A stretch of DNA of 64,000 nucleotides from Asterias rubens. Taxonomy: Eukaryota > Echinodermata > Asteroidea > Forcipulatida > Asteriidae. Of this stretch, positions 1 through 11,157 are shown piece by piece (within the stretch, counting starts at the first letter, position 1; every line of letters begins with the position of its first letter). Position numbers and translations under genes: made by a program. Where the stretch lies: the NCBI RefSeq assembly GCF_902459465.1, contig NC_047066.1, forward strand, positions 20,835,047 to 20,899,046, read 5' to 3'. The notes beneath the pieces are model-generated. The model did not search any database and had not been told where the DNA came from. It saw nothing but the letters and a program-made list of their open reading frames with translations.

Positions 1-111
1 CATCATGACCCACTAGTTACTTCTTTCGTTTGTTTGTTTATTTGTTTGTGGTTTGTTAACCCATCCCTGTTGAAATTGATAGATCTGCACCTGAATATTA
101 ATTATTATGAA

Positions 112-322
112 CCTCTAGCTACCGGGCAACTTCGGTAGTCTAGTTGGTAAGACACTGCTCTAAAATTGCTAGGGTCGTGGGTTCGAATCCCACCCGAGTA
201 ACATGCCTGTGATATTTTTTCAAAGGACTCGGGAAAGTACCGAGTATACAGTGCTAACACACATCGGTGTATGGGTAAAAACCAAAAATTAATATTCTTT
301 ATCCCCGATGCAAATTTAACAT
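112..322 (+). repeat. tRNA-derived SINE, copy 1
   Basis: The head (about 130-200) folds like a tRNA. It has an A-box-like TAGTCTAGTTGG, a D stem GTCT/AGAC, a perfect T stem GTGGG/CCCAC and a perfect B box GGTTCGAATCC. The outer acceptor pairs are mismatched and no clean anticodon stem forms, so it is not a working tRNA gene. The unrelated body after the head, shared with the copy at 372-555 and the reversed copy near 18 kb, identifies a Pol III-type SINE. Confidence 0.8.
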
Positions 323-371
323 CTCTTATAATCGTTGCGGTACCCGCTGCCAAAACATAGGATTCAAACTG

Positions 372-555
372 CCTCTAGCTACCGGGCAACCTCGGTAGTC
401 TAGTTGGTAAGACACTGCTCTAGAATTGCAAGGGTCGTGGGTTCGAATCCCACCCGAGTAATATGCCTGTGATATTTTTTTCACAGGACTCGGGAAAGTA
501 CTGAGTATACAGTGCTAACACACATCGGTGTATATAATGGGTAAAAACCAAAACA
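372..555 (+). repeat. tRNA-derived SINE, copy 2
   Basis: This is a second copy of the element at 112-322 in the same orientation. It starts with the same CCTCTAGCTACCGGGCAAC leader, keeps the A and B boxes (390-460), and has the same body ending in GGGTAAAAACC. It differs by a few substitutions and a small insertion in the tail. Confidence 0.8.
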
Positions 556-574
556 AATATAATAACTCAATATT

Positions 575-952
575 TTAAAGGCATTGGACACCTTTCGGTA
601 ATTGTCAATGACAATGAGTATCCTCACAATTGTGTATCCTACTGGGCATAAATTGACAATTCTGTGAAAAAGTTTACTCAATTGGTCATAAAAGTTGCAA
701 GAGAATTTCAAAAGAAAAAACACCTTTCTTGCACAAATTTGTGTGCTTTCAGATGCCTTAAGAAGGCTTCAGGCCTTAAGACCTTTGATATTTGAAAGAG
801 AAAATACCTCTTTCTCAAAAACTATGTTACTTCAGAGGGAGCGTTTCTCACACTGTTTTGTATAATCAACAGCTCTCCATTGCTAGCTACCAAGTAGGTT
901 TTTATGCAAACAATTATTTTCAGTAATTACAAATAGTGTCAAGTGCCTTTAA
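575..952. repeat. TTAA-flanked MITE, family A (diverged copy)
   Basis: The termini read TTAAAGGCATTGGACACC and the near reverse complement GTGTCAAGTGCCTTTAA. The interior keeps the family landmarks (a TCAGAGGGAGCGTTTCTCAC block, a hairpin around AAGGCTTCAGGCCTT), in reverse relative to most copies. There is no coding capacity. Confidence 0.8.
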
Positions 953-1253
953 AACTGATCATCTTGGGGGGAACTCAAGTTGATGTTAAGGTATTTCTTA
1001 ATGAACTAAGATCAGGTGAACCAAAACTACTTTGAATGAGATAATCTACCACAACATTCTTGCTGGTAAAGGTAAACTGACCATTTCAAAATGATCATTT
1101 CTAATGAAAAACAAAATCAACAGAAAAAAAACCTAGAACATGTATATTTGCGTTTGAATGGTACGTGCACTCCAATAAATAAATAAGGATTTATAATGAC
1201 CATTTAATGGTCCATGATAATGTACAGACATGATACCTTCCCTAAAAAAAACC

Positions 1254-4019
1254 TCATATTCCTTCCGTGAAGGAGAACTTTGTTGAAATCATCCCAAACC
1301 CTGCACTAAGCCCTATGCCAGCAAGCAGCCAACTTGTGTAGGAACTTCCAACAAGAAAAAAGAGTACATTCAAGGGAGTTAAGAAAACCAAGAGTTGGAC
1401 TTTTATGTTGTGATTATTGATCAGCTGGTACTGTACAAATGTTGACAAAACCGGAAAGGTTAGGAGAAATAATCCAATTTCCAAAATGGCCACAAATCCC
1501 ATTCCCACTAGCCAGAGATCACTTTGCATCACTGCTGCTGAGTATACATTGAGTAAACTTACCCCAACAACAACCCCACTTGTACTTCTGGTGGTTAGAT
1601 TCACAAAGACAATTGGTTCTCTTTGGAGGCTCAACAAAATCAGAGCTGAGACTGAATTCCAGATTTCCCACTGCTCAATTGGGCAATTCATGCAGGCAAG
1701 AAGGTAAGCTGAGATGGTTAACAAGTTGCAAATAAGTGCTTCTTGGTTTGGTGAAGACCCGAATGGATCTCTCTTCTTTATGAAAAAACAGTGGGCACGT
1801 AGAGCAAACACAAGAAGCATGCTGATTATGCAGTACAGTTGCAAACAAGGCATTTTCAAATCTTTGCCACTGTCACTCAGTGCTTGATTTGCCTCTGTAA
1901 TGTAAGTCATTAGGGCAACAATTGCAAGAAAACACACAGAGGGCTTCAAGGTGAACTGCTTCTGAAGAGGCCTACTTGATTGAAAGTTTATCAAAAGGGT
2001 GAGCATAACAAAAGAACACGCTGTACAAGAAAGAGTATACTGTAAAATTGTTAAATTGGAAGCAGTTGTACAGAGCATCAGAGAGACTTTTAATCCAGAT
2101 GCAAGTCCAAAGATGCATGAGAGTATAAAGACCAAGAATGGACCAAGCTGAAAAGATGCTATTCTAAGGAAGATTGCTGAACCCAGAGTACAGGCAGTAA
2201 TGGTCAGCCAGCTGCTCAAATTGTATTGTGAAACTGAACTTGATGGCTGAATCACAAATATTAGACAAGTTGTCATGATCCACAGAATGTTGATTTTACG
2301 AGCAGAGGGGAGATGACGTAAATGTTGGGTAGTTACCTTCAGGCTTAGTAAGGCTGAGATGATGTTTACAAAGCATGCTGCCTGCAGTGATGTAGGTGTG
2401 CTGTCATAAAGAATGTAACACAGCGGTTGCAGTAGACTGTGATAAGAAAGTATTATGCTGACTGTGACAGATAAGATGTACATAGACGCAGCCCTGATTG
2501 AAAGTTCACCCTGCTGTTCAAAGCAAAACAACTTGGTTATCGTTAACGTAAGAGCTACTATGCTGAATGAGCCACTTATAGGAGACTGATTGACCCCAGC
2601 TAAAACTTCCACCAAGTATGGAGCCTTAAAGGCGTGTAGCGCTGACCCTATCCAAGCACAATACCAGGTAACAACACCGGCTGACAGCAACCTGACAAAA
2701 AGGTAAACACTACAGACACTTGTACACAGTAACAAAAAGGACGAGTATAGTTGATGCTGGTACAAAAGTGATTCAGCGTAAACCAGCCCTCCCATGAAAG
2801 CAATGAGCAGAGCTGATGAGAGTTTCTGGTTTTGTGAGCTGGATACCAAGAAACAAGCAACGGACAGGACTGCCATAGAGATGAGACCATAAGTGATCCA
2901 TGTGAGGTCCAAGTCTTGAAGCTCTAAATGTCTTGGTATACTGAAATACACAGCCAGTGTGTAGATAAGACCAACAGCAACACCACATATCAACTTGAAC
3001 ATTTGCTGCACGTGCCCTTTTTGTGATGCTGTCCAACCAAGAAGCACATTAGTTAGTACTGTGACCGATAACCAATCAACCATGAATGAAACATGTGTGT
3101 ATTTCATGAGTATTGACCCAAGAAGAAGTGCTGTTACACCTGAAATCCATCGAATCATGATGATGTATTTGTAATGAATCCCATAACCTTCAGTCCATGC
3201 TCTCAGTTCCAGTAATGTCATTAAAAAACATGGTGTAAAAATCAAGAACAATAGTCTCAATACACTTATCAACTCAAATAAATTCCAAATATTCATGATA
3301 ATAAATACCTCTGCAGGAGTTGAAACATATAAAATTAAAAGTAGAGAAACTTCGACATGACCTAGAACAAAAGCCCCCGAACTGGTAAATGATTTATAAT
3401 TGGGCTTACGAAATGAAGGTGATGTCGGCGTAACAAATAGTCTTAATATGAGAAATCCATGAATAATGACGCTGTAGGGAATATAACTTGGAGAGGCCAG
3501 CATCGTCAACATGCAACAGGTTACTGCGACAGAAACACTGGGGAAGATGGTGAACAAAGACATCTCTAATGCCTCAGCGAGAGTAGGCTCTTCTTTAAGG
3601 AACTCCTCAAAGTGGACCAGAATCCATCCACCTGTCATCACTATGGACATATTCAGCAAGAGGATGGTAATGATGTTGTAGAAGGACTCCCAAAGAAGCG
3701 GCAAAGCAGAGTAGATGATGCTCATTTGGGCTGCAATAAAGACGCACAGATACACCAGAACAGCTCTCCGTTTTGCTCCTCCACTATGCATGAAATGGAT
3801 CAGAAGCCCTCCTATGACCACAACACCGAGGAGTAGTTCTCCAGATAGGGCCAAAGCAAGGAACATGCCAGGTAAAGCTGTGATGAAGACACGGCCATCG
3901 TACTGGAAAGGTCGGAGCTCAAACCAATCAGGGAGTTCCTTTTGAGGGTCGGTTGGAGAAGGAGGTGGGCTAGAGTCAGTGGGTGATGGAGGAGGCTGAT
4001 CACTGGTAGTTCGTCTCAT
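1254..4019 (-). CDS. Polytopic membrane protein of unknown function, 921 residues, single coding exon
   Basis: An uninterrupted 921-codon frame runs on the minus strand, which is unusual in a window where other genes have 3-17 exons. Residues 1-32 are hydrophilic and proline-rich (PPPSPTDSS PPPSPTD). From about residue 42 to 915 the chain is an almost continuous series of roughly 20 hydrophobic segments with short polar loops, so a multi-pass membrane protein is clear. I see no RING finger, nucleotide-binding, transporter or enzyme motif, and I do not recognise the family. The ATG sits in a good context (GCCACCATGAG). Only 12 bases upstream a minus-strand acceptor (TTTTTCAG, exon edge about 4031) indicates a spliced 5' UTR. 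A TATAAA-like signal on the minus strand near 1192 could serve polyadenylation. The long frame makes a real gene very likely; the function is unknown. Confidence 0.9.
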   Translation of the reverse strand: MRRTTSDQPPPSPTDSSPPPSPTDPQKELPDWFELRPFQYDGRVFITALPGMFLALALSGELLLGVVVIGGLLIHFMHSGGAKRRAVLVYLCVFIAAQMSIIYSALPLLWESFYNIITILLLNMSIVMTGGWILVHFEEFLKEEPTLAEALEMSLFTIFPSVSVAVTCCMLTMLASPSYIPYSVIIHGFLILRLFVTPTSPSFRKPNYKSFTSSGAFVLGHVEVSLLLILYVSTPAEVFIIMNIWNLFELISVLRLLFLIFTPCFLMTLLELRAWTEGYGIHYKYIIMIRWISGVTALLLGSILMKYTHVSFMVDWLSVTVLTNVLLGWTASQKGHVQQMFKLICGVAVGLIYTLAVYFSIPRHLELQDLDLTWITYGLISMAVLSVACFLVSSSQNQKLSSALLIAFMGGLVYAESLLYQHQLYSSFLLLCTSVCSVYLFVRLLSAGVVTWYCAWIGSALHAFKAPYLVEVLAGVNQSPISGSFSIVALTLTITKLFCFEQQGELSIRAASMYILSVTVSIILSYHSLLQPLCYILYDSTPTSLQAACFVNIISALLSLKVTTQHLRHLPSARKINILWIMTTCLIFVIQPSSSVSQYNLSSWLTITACTLGSAIFLRIASFQLGPFLVFILSCIFGLASGLKVSLMLCTTASNLTILQYTLSCTACSFVMLTLLINFQSSRPLQKQFTLKPSVCFLAIVALMTYITEANQALSDSGKDLKMPCLQLYCIISMLLVFALRAHCFFIKKRDPFGSSPNQEALICNLLTISAYLLACMNCPIEQWEIWNSVSALILLSLQREPIVFVNLTTRSTSGVVVGVSLLNVYSAAVMQSDLWLVGMGFVAILEIGLFLLTFPVLSTFVQYQLINNHNIKVQLLVFLTPLNVLFFLVGSSYTSWLLAGIGLSAGFGMISTKFSFTEGI

Positions 4020-4030
4020 GGTGGCAAACT

Positions 4031-5212
4031 GCTGAAAAATAATTAAACAAAATCATAAGCTGTCAATATTGTTTAGTAATTTATGTTATTCAGCGACAAT
4101 TTTTAAATAAATTTTTTTTCATATAATACAAATTTACATGGAAACAAAATTACAGCTTAGGTCAAGGTCATGGGGTTTAGAAACCCCATTATAAAATTTG
4201 CCAGAAATTAGTGCGACTAGCTAAGTTTTTAAGATAACGTGAGCAACAGTATACTTCTGTTTATTGTGCTACATAATATGTTGCTGCACTGTTTAAGGCC
4301 TACTGTTAGTACAAAAATAAAACATTAGTTGACTACTCAGATTTTTTTGCATGCTTTGTTTTTTGCTTGTTTTCACGCTTATAAATACCGTTTTTAAAAT
4401 CAATTAACAACACAATTGAGCATCTTTGCCCCAGTTGTTAGATCAGTGATCCTTGTCACACTAAGGTAAGGTCATCGTCATAACAGGTCCAAATTACATT
4501 GTTTATTAATTTACAGGGTTATAAAAACTATGAGTATCATCAGACAACTACTATGTTATGTAAAAAGTTAACTTGATTGAAATTTTGAAAGCAAAGAAAA
4601 AAAAAGAAAGATGTCAGCAATTAACAAATTTAAAGGAAAAGTTTCCGTATGGCGCCACCACTTTTTCATTCGAAATAAAATAATATAGTATCTAATTTAC
4701 CTGATTGATATATCCCTTTTTTTAAAAATGAGTGAAAAAGTGGTGGCGCCATACGGAAAGTTATCCAATTTAAATGTCAAACTTGGGATTGTGACTGTCT
4801 ATATGAGTATGTCATGTCTGTGTGGCATTGCCATTGCATTGGTCATGACTGTGTCACTTGGGTTTTTGGGGTGTGTGTGTGTGCTGTCTATCACTTTCAG
4901 TGAGTAACCTTCTATTTATAAATATTTTTATAAGTTAGTAATTAGTATGAATGTAATTTTTTAACATTTATGATTAACAATCAATGTTTATTATATTAGC
5001 CTAAGGCAAACAGTCATATTTATTGGCAATTTTATATCATCCGATAATCATTATCAATATCCTTATTTTTAATATTATTAGAAAATTAGAGAGATAAATA
5101 TTATTCAGTTCATTCAAACTTTATTTTGTTAAATTATTTTAATTATTTAGTAAAACAAGTAAAACATATTATAATTTTTAAAAATATGCGTCAGATTTTC
5201 AGACAAATTTAC
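4031..5212 (-). other. Inferred 5' UTR intron of the 921-residue membrane protein gene
   Basis: On the minus strand an acceptor CAG lies just above 4031, and a plausible donor AAAG|GTAAAT lies at about 5212, so a UTR exon would sit just above 5213. The stretch is AT-rich without credible coding frames. It contains the inverted repeat at 4630-4773 and an AGGTCAAGGTCA direct repeat (about 4157), which resembles a nuclear-receptor half-site pair. The donor choice is inference. Confidence 0.4.
4630..4773. repeat. Short TTAA-flanked inverted-repeat element
   Basis: Two arms containing CCGTATGGCGCCACCACTTT and its reverse complement are separated by about 65 AT-rich bases, and TTAA stands at both outer edges. 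The arms are nearly perfect over about 30 bases, consistent with a recently inserted MITE. Confidence 0.75.
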
Positions 5213-5491
5213 CTTTCTGACAGCTTCCAAATGAAGTGACTTGAGTGGAATAAAGATAAATTAGCGATTGTCGTACGCCTATTCACGAAGATTGAGCTAA
5301 TTTTGTGAATACGAGTCGATACTGACAATACCAATCGCCTGTGTACTGTGCAGCATTAGATACACGGGCGCCGCCATTGCTCCGTTGTTCATCTATCCGC
5401 CTATTCGTCAATTGGTGGCGCCCTTCAAGATTAATGGCGCACCAACTAAAAAAACTCCAATAATTCACAAGTCGTTCACACCGGTGGAAAG
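5213..5491. promoter_or_regulatory. Candidate bidirectional promoter
   Basis: This is the interval between the inferred minus-strand UTR exon of the membrane-protein gene and a plus-strand ATG exon at 5492. It is less AT-rich than its surroundings and holds a YY1-like GCCGCCATTG (about 5370-5379) and several GGCGCC stretches. No TATA box is evident. Promoter function is inferred from gene geometry. Confidence 0.35.
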
Positions 5492-5549
5492 ATGGAGCAA
5501 AGTTGTCATGTGTGCTATTCGGATGCCGGAATATCCAAGAAAGAGTCAG
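5492..5549 (+). CDS. Candidate first coding exon of an unidentified plus-strand gene
   Basis: GAAAG-ATG opens a 19-codon frame (MEQSCHVCYSDAGISKKES) followed directly by a good donor, G|GTAAGA, leaving phase 1. The position, diverging from the membrane-protein gene with a YY1-like motif between, is what a first exon would look like. The CxxC pair might begin a zinc-binding fold, but that is speculation. I found no downstream exon, and a family-A MITE begins 15 bases after the donor. It may be a real short exon, a noncoding transcript or chance. Confidence 0.3.
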
Positions 5550-5564
5550 GTAAGATTGCGTATC

Positions 5565-5731
5565 TTAAGGACACTGGACACTATTGGTAATTGTCAAAGA
5601 CCAGTCTGCTTGCTGTATCTCATGCAAAAATCTGTGCAAATTTGAGCTCAACTGGTCATCGAAGTTGCGAGGAGAAAAAAAACCTTGTCATACGAAGTTG
5701 TGCGCTTTCAGATGCTAGTGATTTCGACACC
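5565..5731. repeat. MITE family A, truncated
   Basis: One terminus is present (TTAAGGACACTGGACACTATT, then AATTGTCAAAGACCAGTC), with the interior up to the TGTGCGCTTTCAGATGC block. Similarity stops near 5731 and the other end is missing. Confidence 0.7.
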
Positions 5732-5849
5732 CATATAAATAGAATTCTAATTCTGATACAATTATACCAATGGTCCACCAGTTATATTTATAATCCTCTA
5801 TAACCTATAGAGGTTTCTCTCATCTCGCACCCAGTTGCTAAAAAAAAAT

Positions 5850-6405
5850 CCAAACGACATTGCAATTGGTAAAATATTTTAATATTTTCATTATGACGTA
5901 ATTTTGACGGAAAGAGCCAATTTTGACGAAAGGGAAAAGAAATAAAAATTATTGCAATGTCGTTTGGGAACAAAAACTTCGCCACCCGGTTCTGCCGGTG
6001 TACTGAGCGGGTTGTCTCGCGGACTGTTACCCGGAGTATAGCCATCTAAACATTATGAAAAAACTATGCCAATACATGTATGTACATAATAATCTTAACT
6101 TGTGCCACAAAATAGTACGTTGAATCCGTTTGCAACCATCAATCTAATTCTATTACACAACAATACAGAGTTCAAAAAAAGAAGCACGACGAGCAACTTG
6201 TAAATTCCACATTTCTAAATACTTTGGTGGTATCTCTTTCTTGCGTTTAACAGAAAACAATCCCTTTGTTGCATTTAACAGAAAACAATCTCTTTATTGC
6301 ATTTAACAGAAAACAACCTCTTCGATTAATAATAATAATAATAGTGACAGTGAACTTACGGCCATTACCTGGAGACAAACTCTTGGAGGCTGATCGTTGC
6401 AAATC
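5850..6405. other. Non-coding stretch with a small inverted repeat and a 34-bp tandem repeat
   Basis: CCAAACGACATTGCAATT (about 5850) is repeated in reverse complement near 5950-5970. At 6240-6325 three 34-bp units share ATTTAACAGAAAACAA, followed by an (AAT)n run. I see no gene. Confidence 0.55.
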
Positions 6406-6406
6406 T

Positions 6407-6794
6407 TTAAAGGGAGTGGACACTATTGGTAATTACTCAAAATAATTATCACCATAAAACCTTTCTTTATTACCAGTAATGGGGAGAGGTTGATAGTATA
6501 AAACATTGTGAGAAACAGCTCCCTCTGAAGTGACGTAGTTTTCGAGAAAGAAGTAATTTTCCACAAAATTTGATTTTGAGACCTCAAGTTTAGAATTTAA
6601 TGGTCTCGAAATCAAGCATCAGAAAGCACACAACTTAGTATGACAAGGGTGTTTTTTCTTTCATTATTATCTCGCAACTTCGACGACCGATTGAGCTCAA
6701 ATTTTCATAGGTTTGTTATTTTATGCATATGTTGAGGTACACCAACTTTGAAGACTAGTCTTTGACAATTACCAATAGTGTCCACTGCCTGTAA
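6407..6794. repeat. MITE family A, near full length
   Basis: It begins TTAAAGGGAGTGGACACTAT and ends ATAGTGTCCACTGCCTGTAA. The interior shows all family blocks: GGGGAGAGGTTGATAG, GCTCCCTCTGAAGTGACG, a central hairpin built on GAGACCTC/GAGGTCTCG, and TTTTCATAGGTTTGTTATTT. Confidence 0.85.
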
Positions 6795-7713
6795 AAGACC
6801 GTTGGAAATTGAATCGGCATATTATAGGCTGAAATTTTGCACTGTATGTTGTCAAATCTTAGAAAATCTTGGGATAATATTTCACCCAATTCACCCAATA
6901 GCCATGGTCTGCCCGCCACATACTCACATCGTCGGGCCTCAGCGGGCTCTCTCAAAGTTGCTGCCTTCTCTGGGAAGATCAATTTGCGTACTGAATAAAA
7001 TTGTACTGGTTTCGCCTGCAATCACTTAAACATTCCTCACCTACAACTCTTCCTTGCTCTATGCTTACAATAAAACACATTAGCACATTCCCCAAATTCC
7101 TGGAACTCAAGCAAGAACAATGACAATTGTTAACATTAGCACTGTGACATTATAAGGCATGCAGGCCGCGCCTAGCTAGGTATTCTCCACTAGTTGAACA
7201 ATACTGGCGATAAACATTAGCCTGTTTGGATGCCTGTGATTGAACCAAACAAACTACAGGGGTATTTTGCGCAATGCTAAACTTAGATAAAAGATGATCA
7301 CATAATTCAGAATCTGAACGGAAATGTGTGACAATTTCACTGTAACAATAAATTAGTCAAAACGACGTTAAGTAATTAGTCACCATGTTGACTGACATGG
7401 GCTTACGTCGTTACGTTCTTTATTTAATTTTTCAGTTTATAGGCTGAATTTATTTTTTGACTAACTTTTATGTTGTAAGGATTGTTTTATAGTTATTTTA
7501 AACATGTTTGACACTGGTTCACTGTGCTAAGAAACCTGTCATACGCCAGTAGGCCTACGTACATCGCTCTCCATTGTGTATTATAGCTTCTTTAAGCATT
7601 TTATGGGTTGTTTAAACCTCTGCCACCTTTGGCGGTTCCTTTGTTCGTTCAGAAATTTTGGGTGTATGGGAGGCAATCAAGGGATGAACTTCGTCTCTGA
7701 ACGGCATATAAGT
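6795..7713. other. Intergenic, no gene recognised
   Basis: This is AT-rich sequence between two MITEs. The frames at 6755-7029 on both strands are short and have no recognisable domain. I see no repeat structure beyond simple AT-rich runs. Confidence 0.4.
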
Positions 7714-8062
7714 TTAAAGGCAGTGGACACTATGGTAGTTACTCAAAATAATGATTAGCCCAAAACGTTTACTTCGTAACGAGTAATGGGGAGAGATCGA
7801 TGGTATAAAACATTTTGAGAAACGGGTCCCTCTGAAGTAACGTAATTTTCATTTTCCCCGAATTTGATTTCGACCTCATCAAGCATCGGAAAACACACAA
7901 CTTAGTGTGACAAGTGATTTTTTCTTTCATTATTATCTCGCAACTGACTTCGACAACCAGTTGAGCTCAACTTTGCACAGGTTTTTTTTTATGCATTATG
8001 TTGAGATACACCAAGGGATCGAGACGTCTTTGACAATTACCGGTAGTGTCCTTTGCCTTTAA
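7714..8062. repeat. MITE family A, near full length
   Basis: It begins TTAAAGGCAGTGGACACTAT and ends TAGTGTCCTTTGCCTTTAA. The interior blocks are in the same order as at 6407-6794, with a deletion in the central hairpin. Confidence 0.85.
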
Positions 8063-8269
8063 CTGTAGGCCTACTGTACGCGATGGTATTTACTATTTTC
8101 TTACGTAACTTGATTCCCGTAATTATTTTCCTTTTGCATTTTTTTACATTCTGTGGCGACTCTTTCGGTGAGGGAAGTTAACAACAGGAATAGCTTTCCA
8201 GATAATTCAATAGGTTACGTCTTGAACGAAAACAACGGTCAGCTGGAGGTCTCTTATCTTTTTCCACTG

Positions 8270-8720
8270 GTCAGACCATGGAGGTAGCTACATCCATGGT
8301 CAGACAGGGGTATTGTCGTGGTCAGGAATATCTTTCCAGATAATCAGTAGGTTACGTCTTTTGTTACTCTGCGGTTTTCCGGGTCGTTGGAGCTCCTTCT
8401 CTTCCTTGTAATGACCGTGGTCCGACTTATTATGCAATCCCCTCATCACATGGCTCAAGGCTGTTTTAATTATACCTCCATCCATGGTTTTACTATACTT
8501 CGACTACAGTCTTGTCTTACCATGGAGTATTCCTCCATGGTCTTACCATGGAGGTAGAATCCTCCATGGTCTTACCATAGCTCCATGGTCTTACCAACTT
8601 GTCGTTTTCCATACTTGCCTTTGAAATACCAGCATCACCGAATATTAACATTATGACAATCTTCGATAAGAACTGGACTCAGATATAGCATGGAGGTAGA
8701 ATTCCTCCATGGATACAGCA
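8270..8720. repeat. Cluster of CCATGG-centred short inverted repeats
   Basis: The motif (ACCATGGAGGTA) and its reverse complement (TCCATGGT) recur about ten times in 450 bp, often as back-to-back pairs such as TGGAGGTAGAATCCTCCATGG. No open frame spans the block, so it is a low-order repeat rather than a gene. Confidence 0.6.
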
Positions 8721-9374
8721 CCGCTGTAGTTTTGTGACTTTTTCACGGTCGTGTTTTAGCCTTGAGGACGAGTCTACGGTCGTTGCGTAATATTAACAAG
8801 TATTAAAACATCACGTGAATCGTTCCTTGTCATTGGCTTATATTGGGTCACGTGTCTATCTTTGTTAAACAAATCACCCTAGGGAATGTTGGCTGGCTAT
8901 TTAGGTTTGTATGGAACGCCAAATAATATGTTCAACTCCGACCCGAACATTTCCCGCAATCCTAGCTCTTATCCTTTGCGTTATTGAGGCGTACATTAGT
9001 TCTTGGTCGCTTCTTTCTTGACGCCATCGATCAATGACAGATTCTTATTGAAGTATAGTCTCAAGGAACTGGCAGAATAGCAAAGTGAAAGTTTGTATCC
9101 TTGGCGGTCTATACTCACTAGCTTCTTCGTTCCACCCGAATGATTTGCACATCGTAATGCAATTCGCATCACCTGGTTATTGGATGGGCCACTAACCATT
9201 TTGAGCAGCGTACATGTATATATACTGACCGTCAGACTCCAGTGAAAAGAAACAGAGACCCGACCAAGTTGCTTTCCAGACCTTCATCCCGAGAAAGATA
9301 TATAATCTCCATTGCATTCCTCGTAAGTAAACAACAATTAGTCTATTATGTAAACGTTTAATATCATTTATCAT

Positions 9375-10835
9375 AAAGAAAAGGGGTCCATCCTGGGCTG
9401 CTATATATAGGGCGGCGACTTCATGTAAAACAGCGTCCTTTGGTAGTTACAATGTATATGGTGTGGTATGGTGGACACAATAAAATGACACTACATGTAC
9501 ATTTAGGTTGGGTAAAAAGTGTCTGTACACACCCACAACTACGGTGATGTAGGCCTACTCCTATAGACCTTTATCATTCTACCAAGTCAATCTTTGACCA
9601 TGAAGGTAGATAGAGAGCTGCTAAGCACACAAATTTGCTAGCATGAAACTTCTTCCTTGATAAAAACAGGACTTCTACCAACCAAATTTTCACGTGATTT
9701 TCAGGATAAGGAAGCTACAGTTGAATACCAGTAACAAAAAATATGCAAAGAATGGATATTTAGATGGTAATCATGTTTTTATCAAGTGTTATGGGACTAC
9801 TTTTCGTATGATGGCGTAGTAATATTATGAATACTAATTAAGTACGGGGTATAGTACTTATACCAGGGCGCGGCCTATGATCGCCAGTAGCCGTTAGCCT
9901 GGTCTGGGAGGTTGGAGTCTCCGTCTTTAATTTACCTAAGTTTCGTAAGTTAAGTTATTAAATAAAGCTATTGTGTTCTCTAATAAGAAGTCTCACTAGC
10001 CTGTTTTATTTGAAGTTGTGTACTAGTATCCCGGTAGGCTGACAAAACCATAATACAAGGCAGAAATTTCATGCTAAGCAAAACAAAATTATGAACCAGA
10101 CGGTTACACATGTTCTAGAGCATCACGTTTATGGATAAAAACAAAAACTTTTTTTTGTTTGAGTCAATAATCGAAGTATATAAAAAATAGTAAAAAGTGT
10201 CCACCATTCCTCAAAAAGGCTTCTCGTACTCCAATCGGCGTGCACGTGTATTAGTTTTTTCAACATGGCATTTAAATGATTTTACTTTATCAAACTTTGC
10301 AGTTCAACAAGTTAGTCATATTGTTTCCCTTGAAGAAACTTTCAATGATTTTCAAGTGAATATATATTCCCTTTCCATTTTATTTAAAATAATTTTCATT
10401 GTTTTGTACACATTCCATCCGGTTTTAAAATATCAAGGGGGGTTACAAAAGAAAATTGGAGCACTCATTCCTATCCCGTCTAGAATTGTTTTATTTTTGT
10501 TTTATTTTATTTTACAGTTACAGTTGTAATCGGTCTTAATTTATTCACTATGTTCCTCTTCGTGTAAAGACTGTTTTAGTATAGGCCTAAGATATAGATA
10601 AAAGGTGTATTAAAAAATAATTAAAAATATATTTTTTAATGATTCCTTGTAAGAACATGTACAGAACCAGGTAGACAAAAGTGACGTACGTCTTTGGATT
10701 TTTCATTTCATTTTATTTGCCAGCAAACATGAACAAAAAAAAACATTTAAAATAATCAAAGATCTACAGAAACAAGCAATTAAATAATTGTAAGAAAAAC
10801 ACAAAATGTAAGAACATAAGCAAACTACTGAGAAA
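9375..10835. other. Intergenic, possible TATA box, no gene recognised
   Basis: CTATATATAGG at 9401-9411 resembles a TATA box on the plus strand and could belong to an upstream UTR exon of the Ly6-like gene, but I see no matching donor with confidence. The 110-codon frame at 10197-10529 is low-complexity AT-rich translation. A diverged relative of the element at 10836-11157 lies around 9610-9790. Confidence 0.3.
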
Positions 10836-11157
10836 CCAGGGCCCAATTTCATAGCGCTGCTAAGCAAAAAAATTTGCTTAGCATGACATTTCTCCCGTGA
10901 TAAAAACAGGAATGACAACCAAATGTCCACGTGATTATCAAGACAAGCACACCACAGCTTAATACCAGTAAGAAGCCAAATGCAACAAAATGAAATTTGG
11001 TTGATGAGACAAGCACACCACAGCTTAATACCAGTAAGAAGCCAAATGCAACAAAATGAAATTTGGTTGATGAGATCCTGTTTTTACCAAGGAGGAAATT
11101 TCATAGCGCTGCTAAGCAAATCTTTGTGCTTAGCAGCGCTATGAAATTGTGCCCTGG
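10836..11157. repeat. Inverted-repeat element (MITE family D) with internal 66-bp duplication
   Basis: The outer arms are CCAGGGCCCAATTTCATAGC at the left and its near reverse complement (GCTATGAAATTGTGCCCTGG) at the right, each continuing through GCTGCTAAGCA. Inside, 10942-11007 is repeated directly at 11008-11073. It ends about 90 bases before the acceptor of the Ly6-like gene's first coding exon. Confidence 0.8.

Noticed and set aside
130-461. Two tRNA genes
   Set aside because: The outer acceptor pairs mismatch, the anticodon stem is poor, and both copies share a long non-tRNA body, so they are SINE heads.
8996-9199. 67-codon minus-strand frame (CANHSGGTKKLVSIDRQGYKLS...) behind a TATATA stretch
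   Set aside because: The composition is fairly protein-like and it might be a small exon, but there is no splice partner, homology or repeat of the pattern, so I do not call it.
10197-10529. 110-codon plus-strand frame
   Set aside because: It is AT-rich low-complexity translation (runs of Phe, Leu, Ile, Tyr), starts without context, has no domain, and lies in intergenic DNA.
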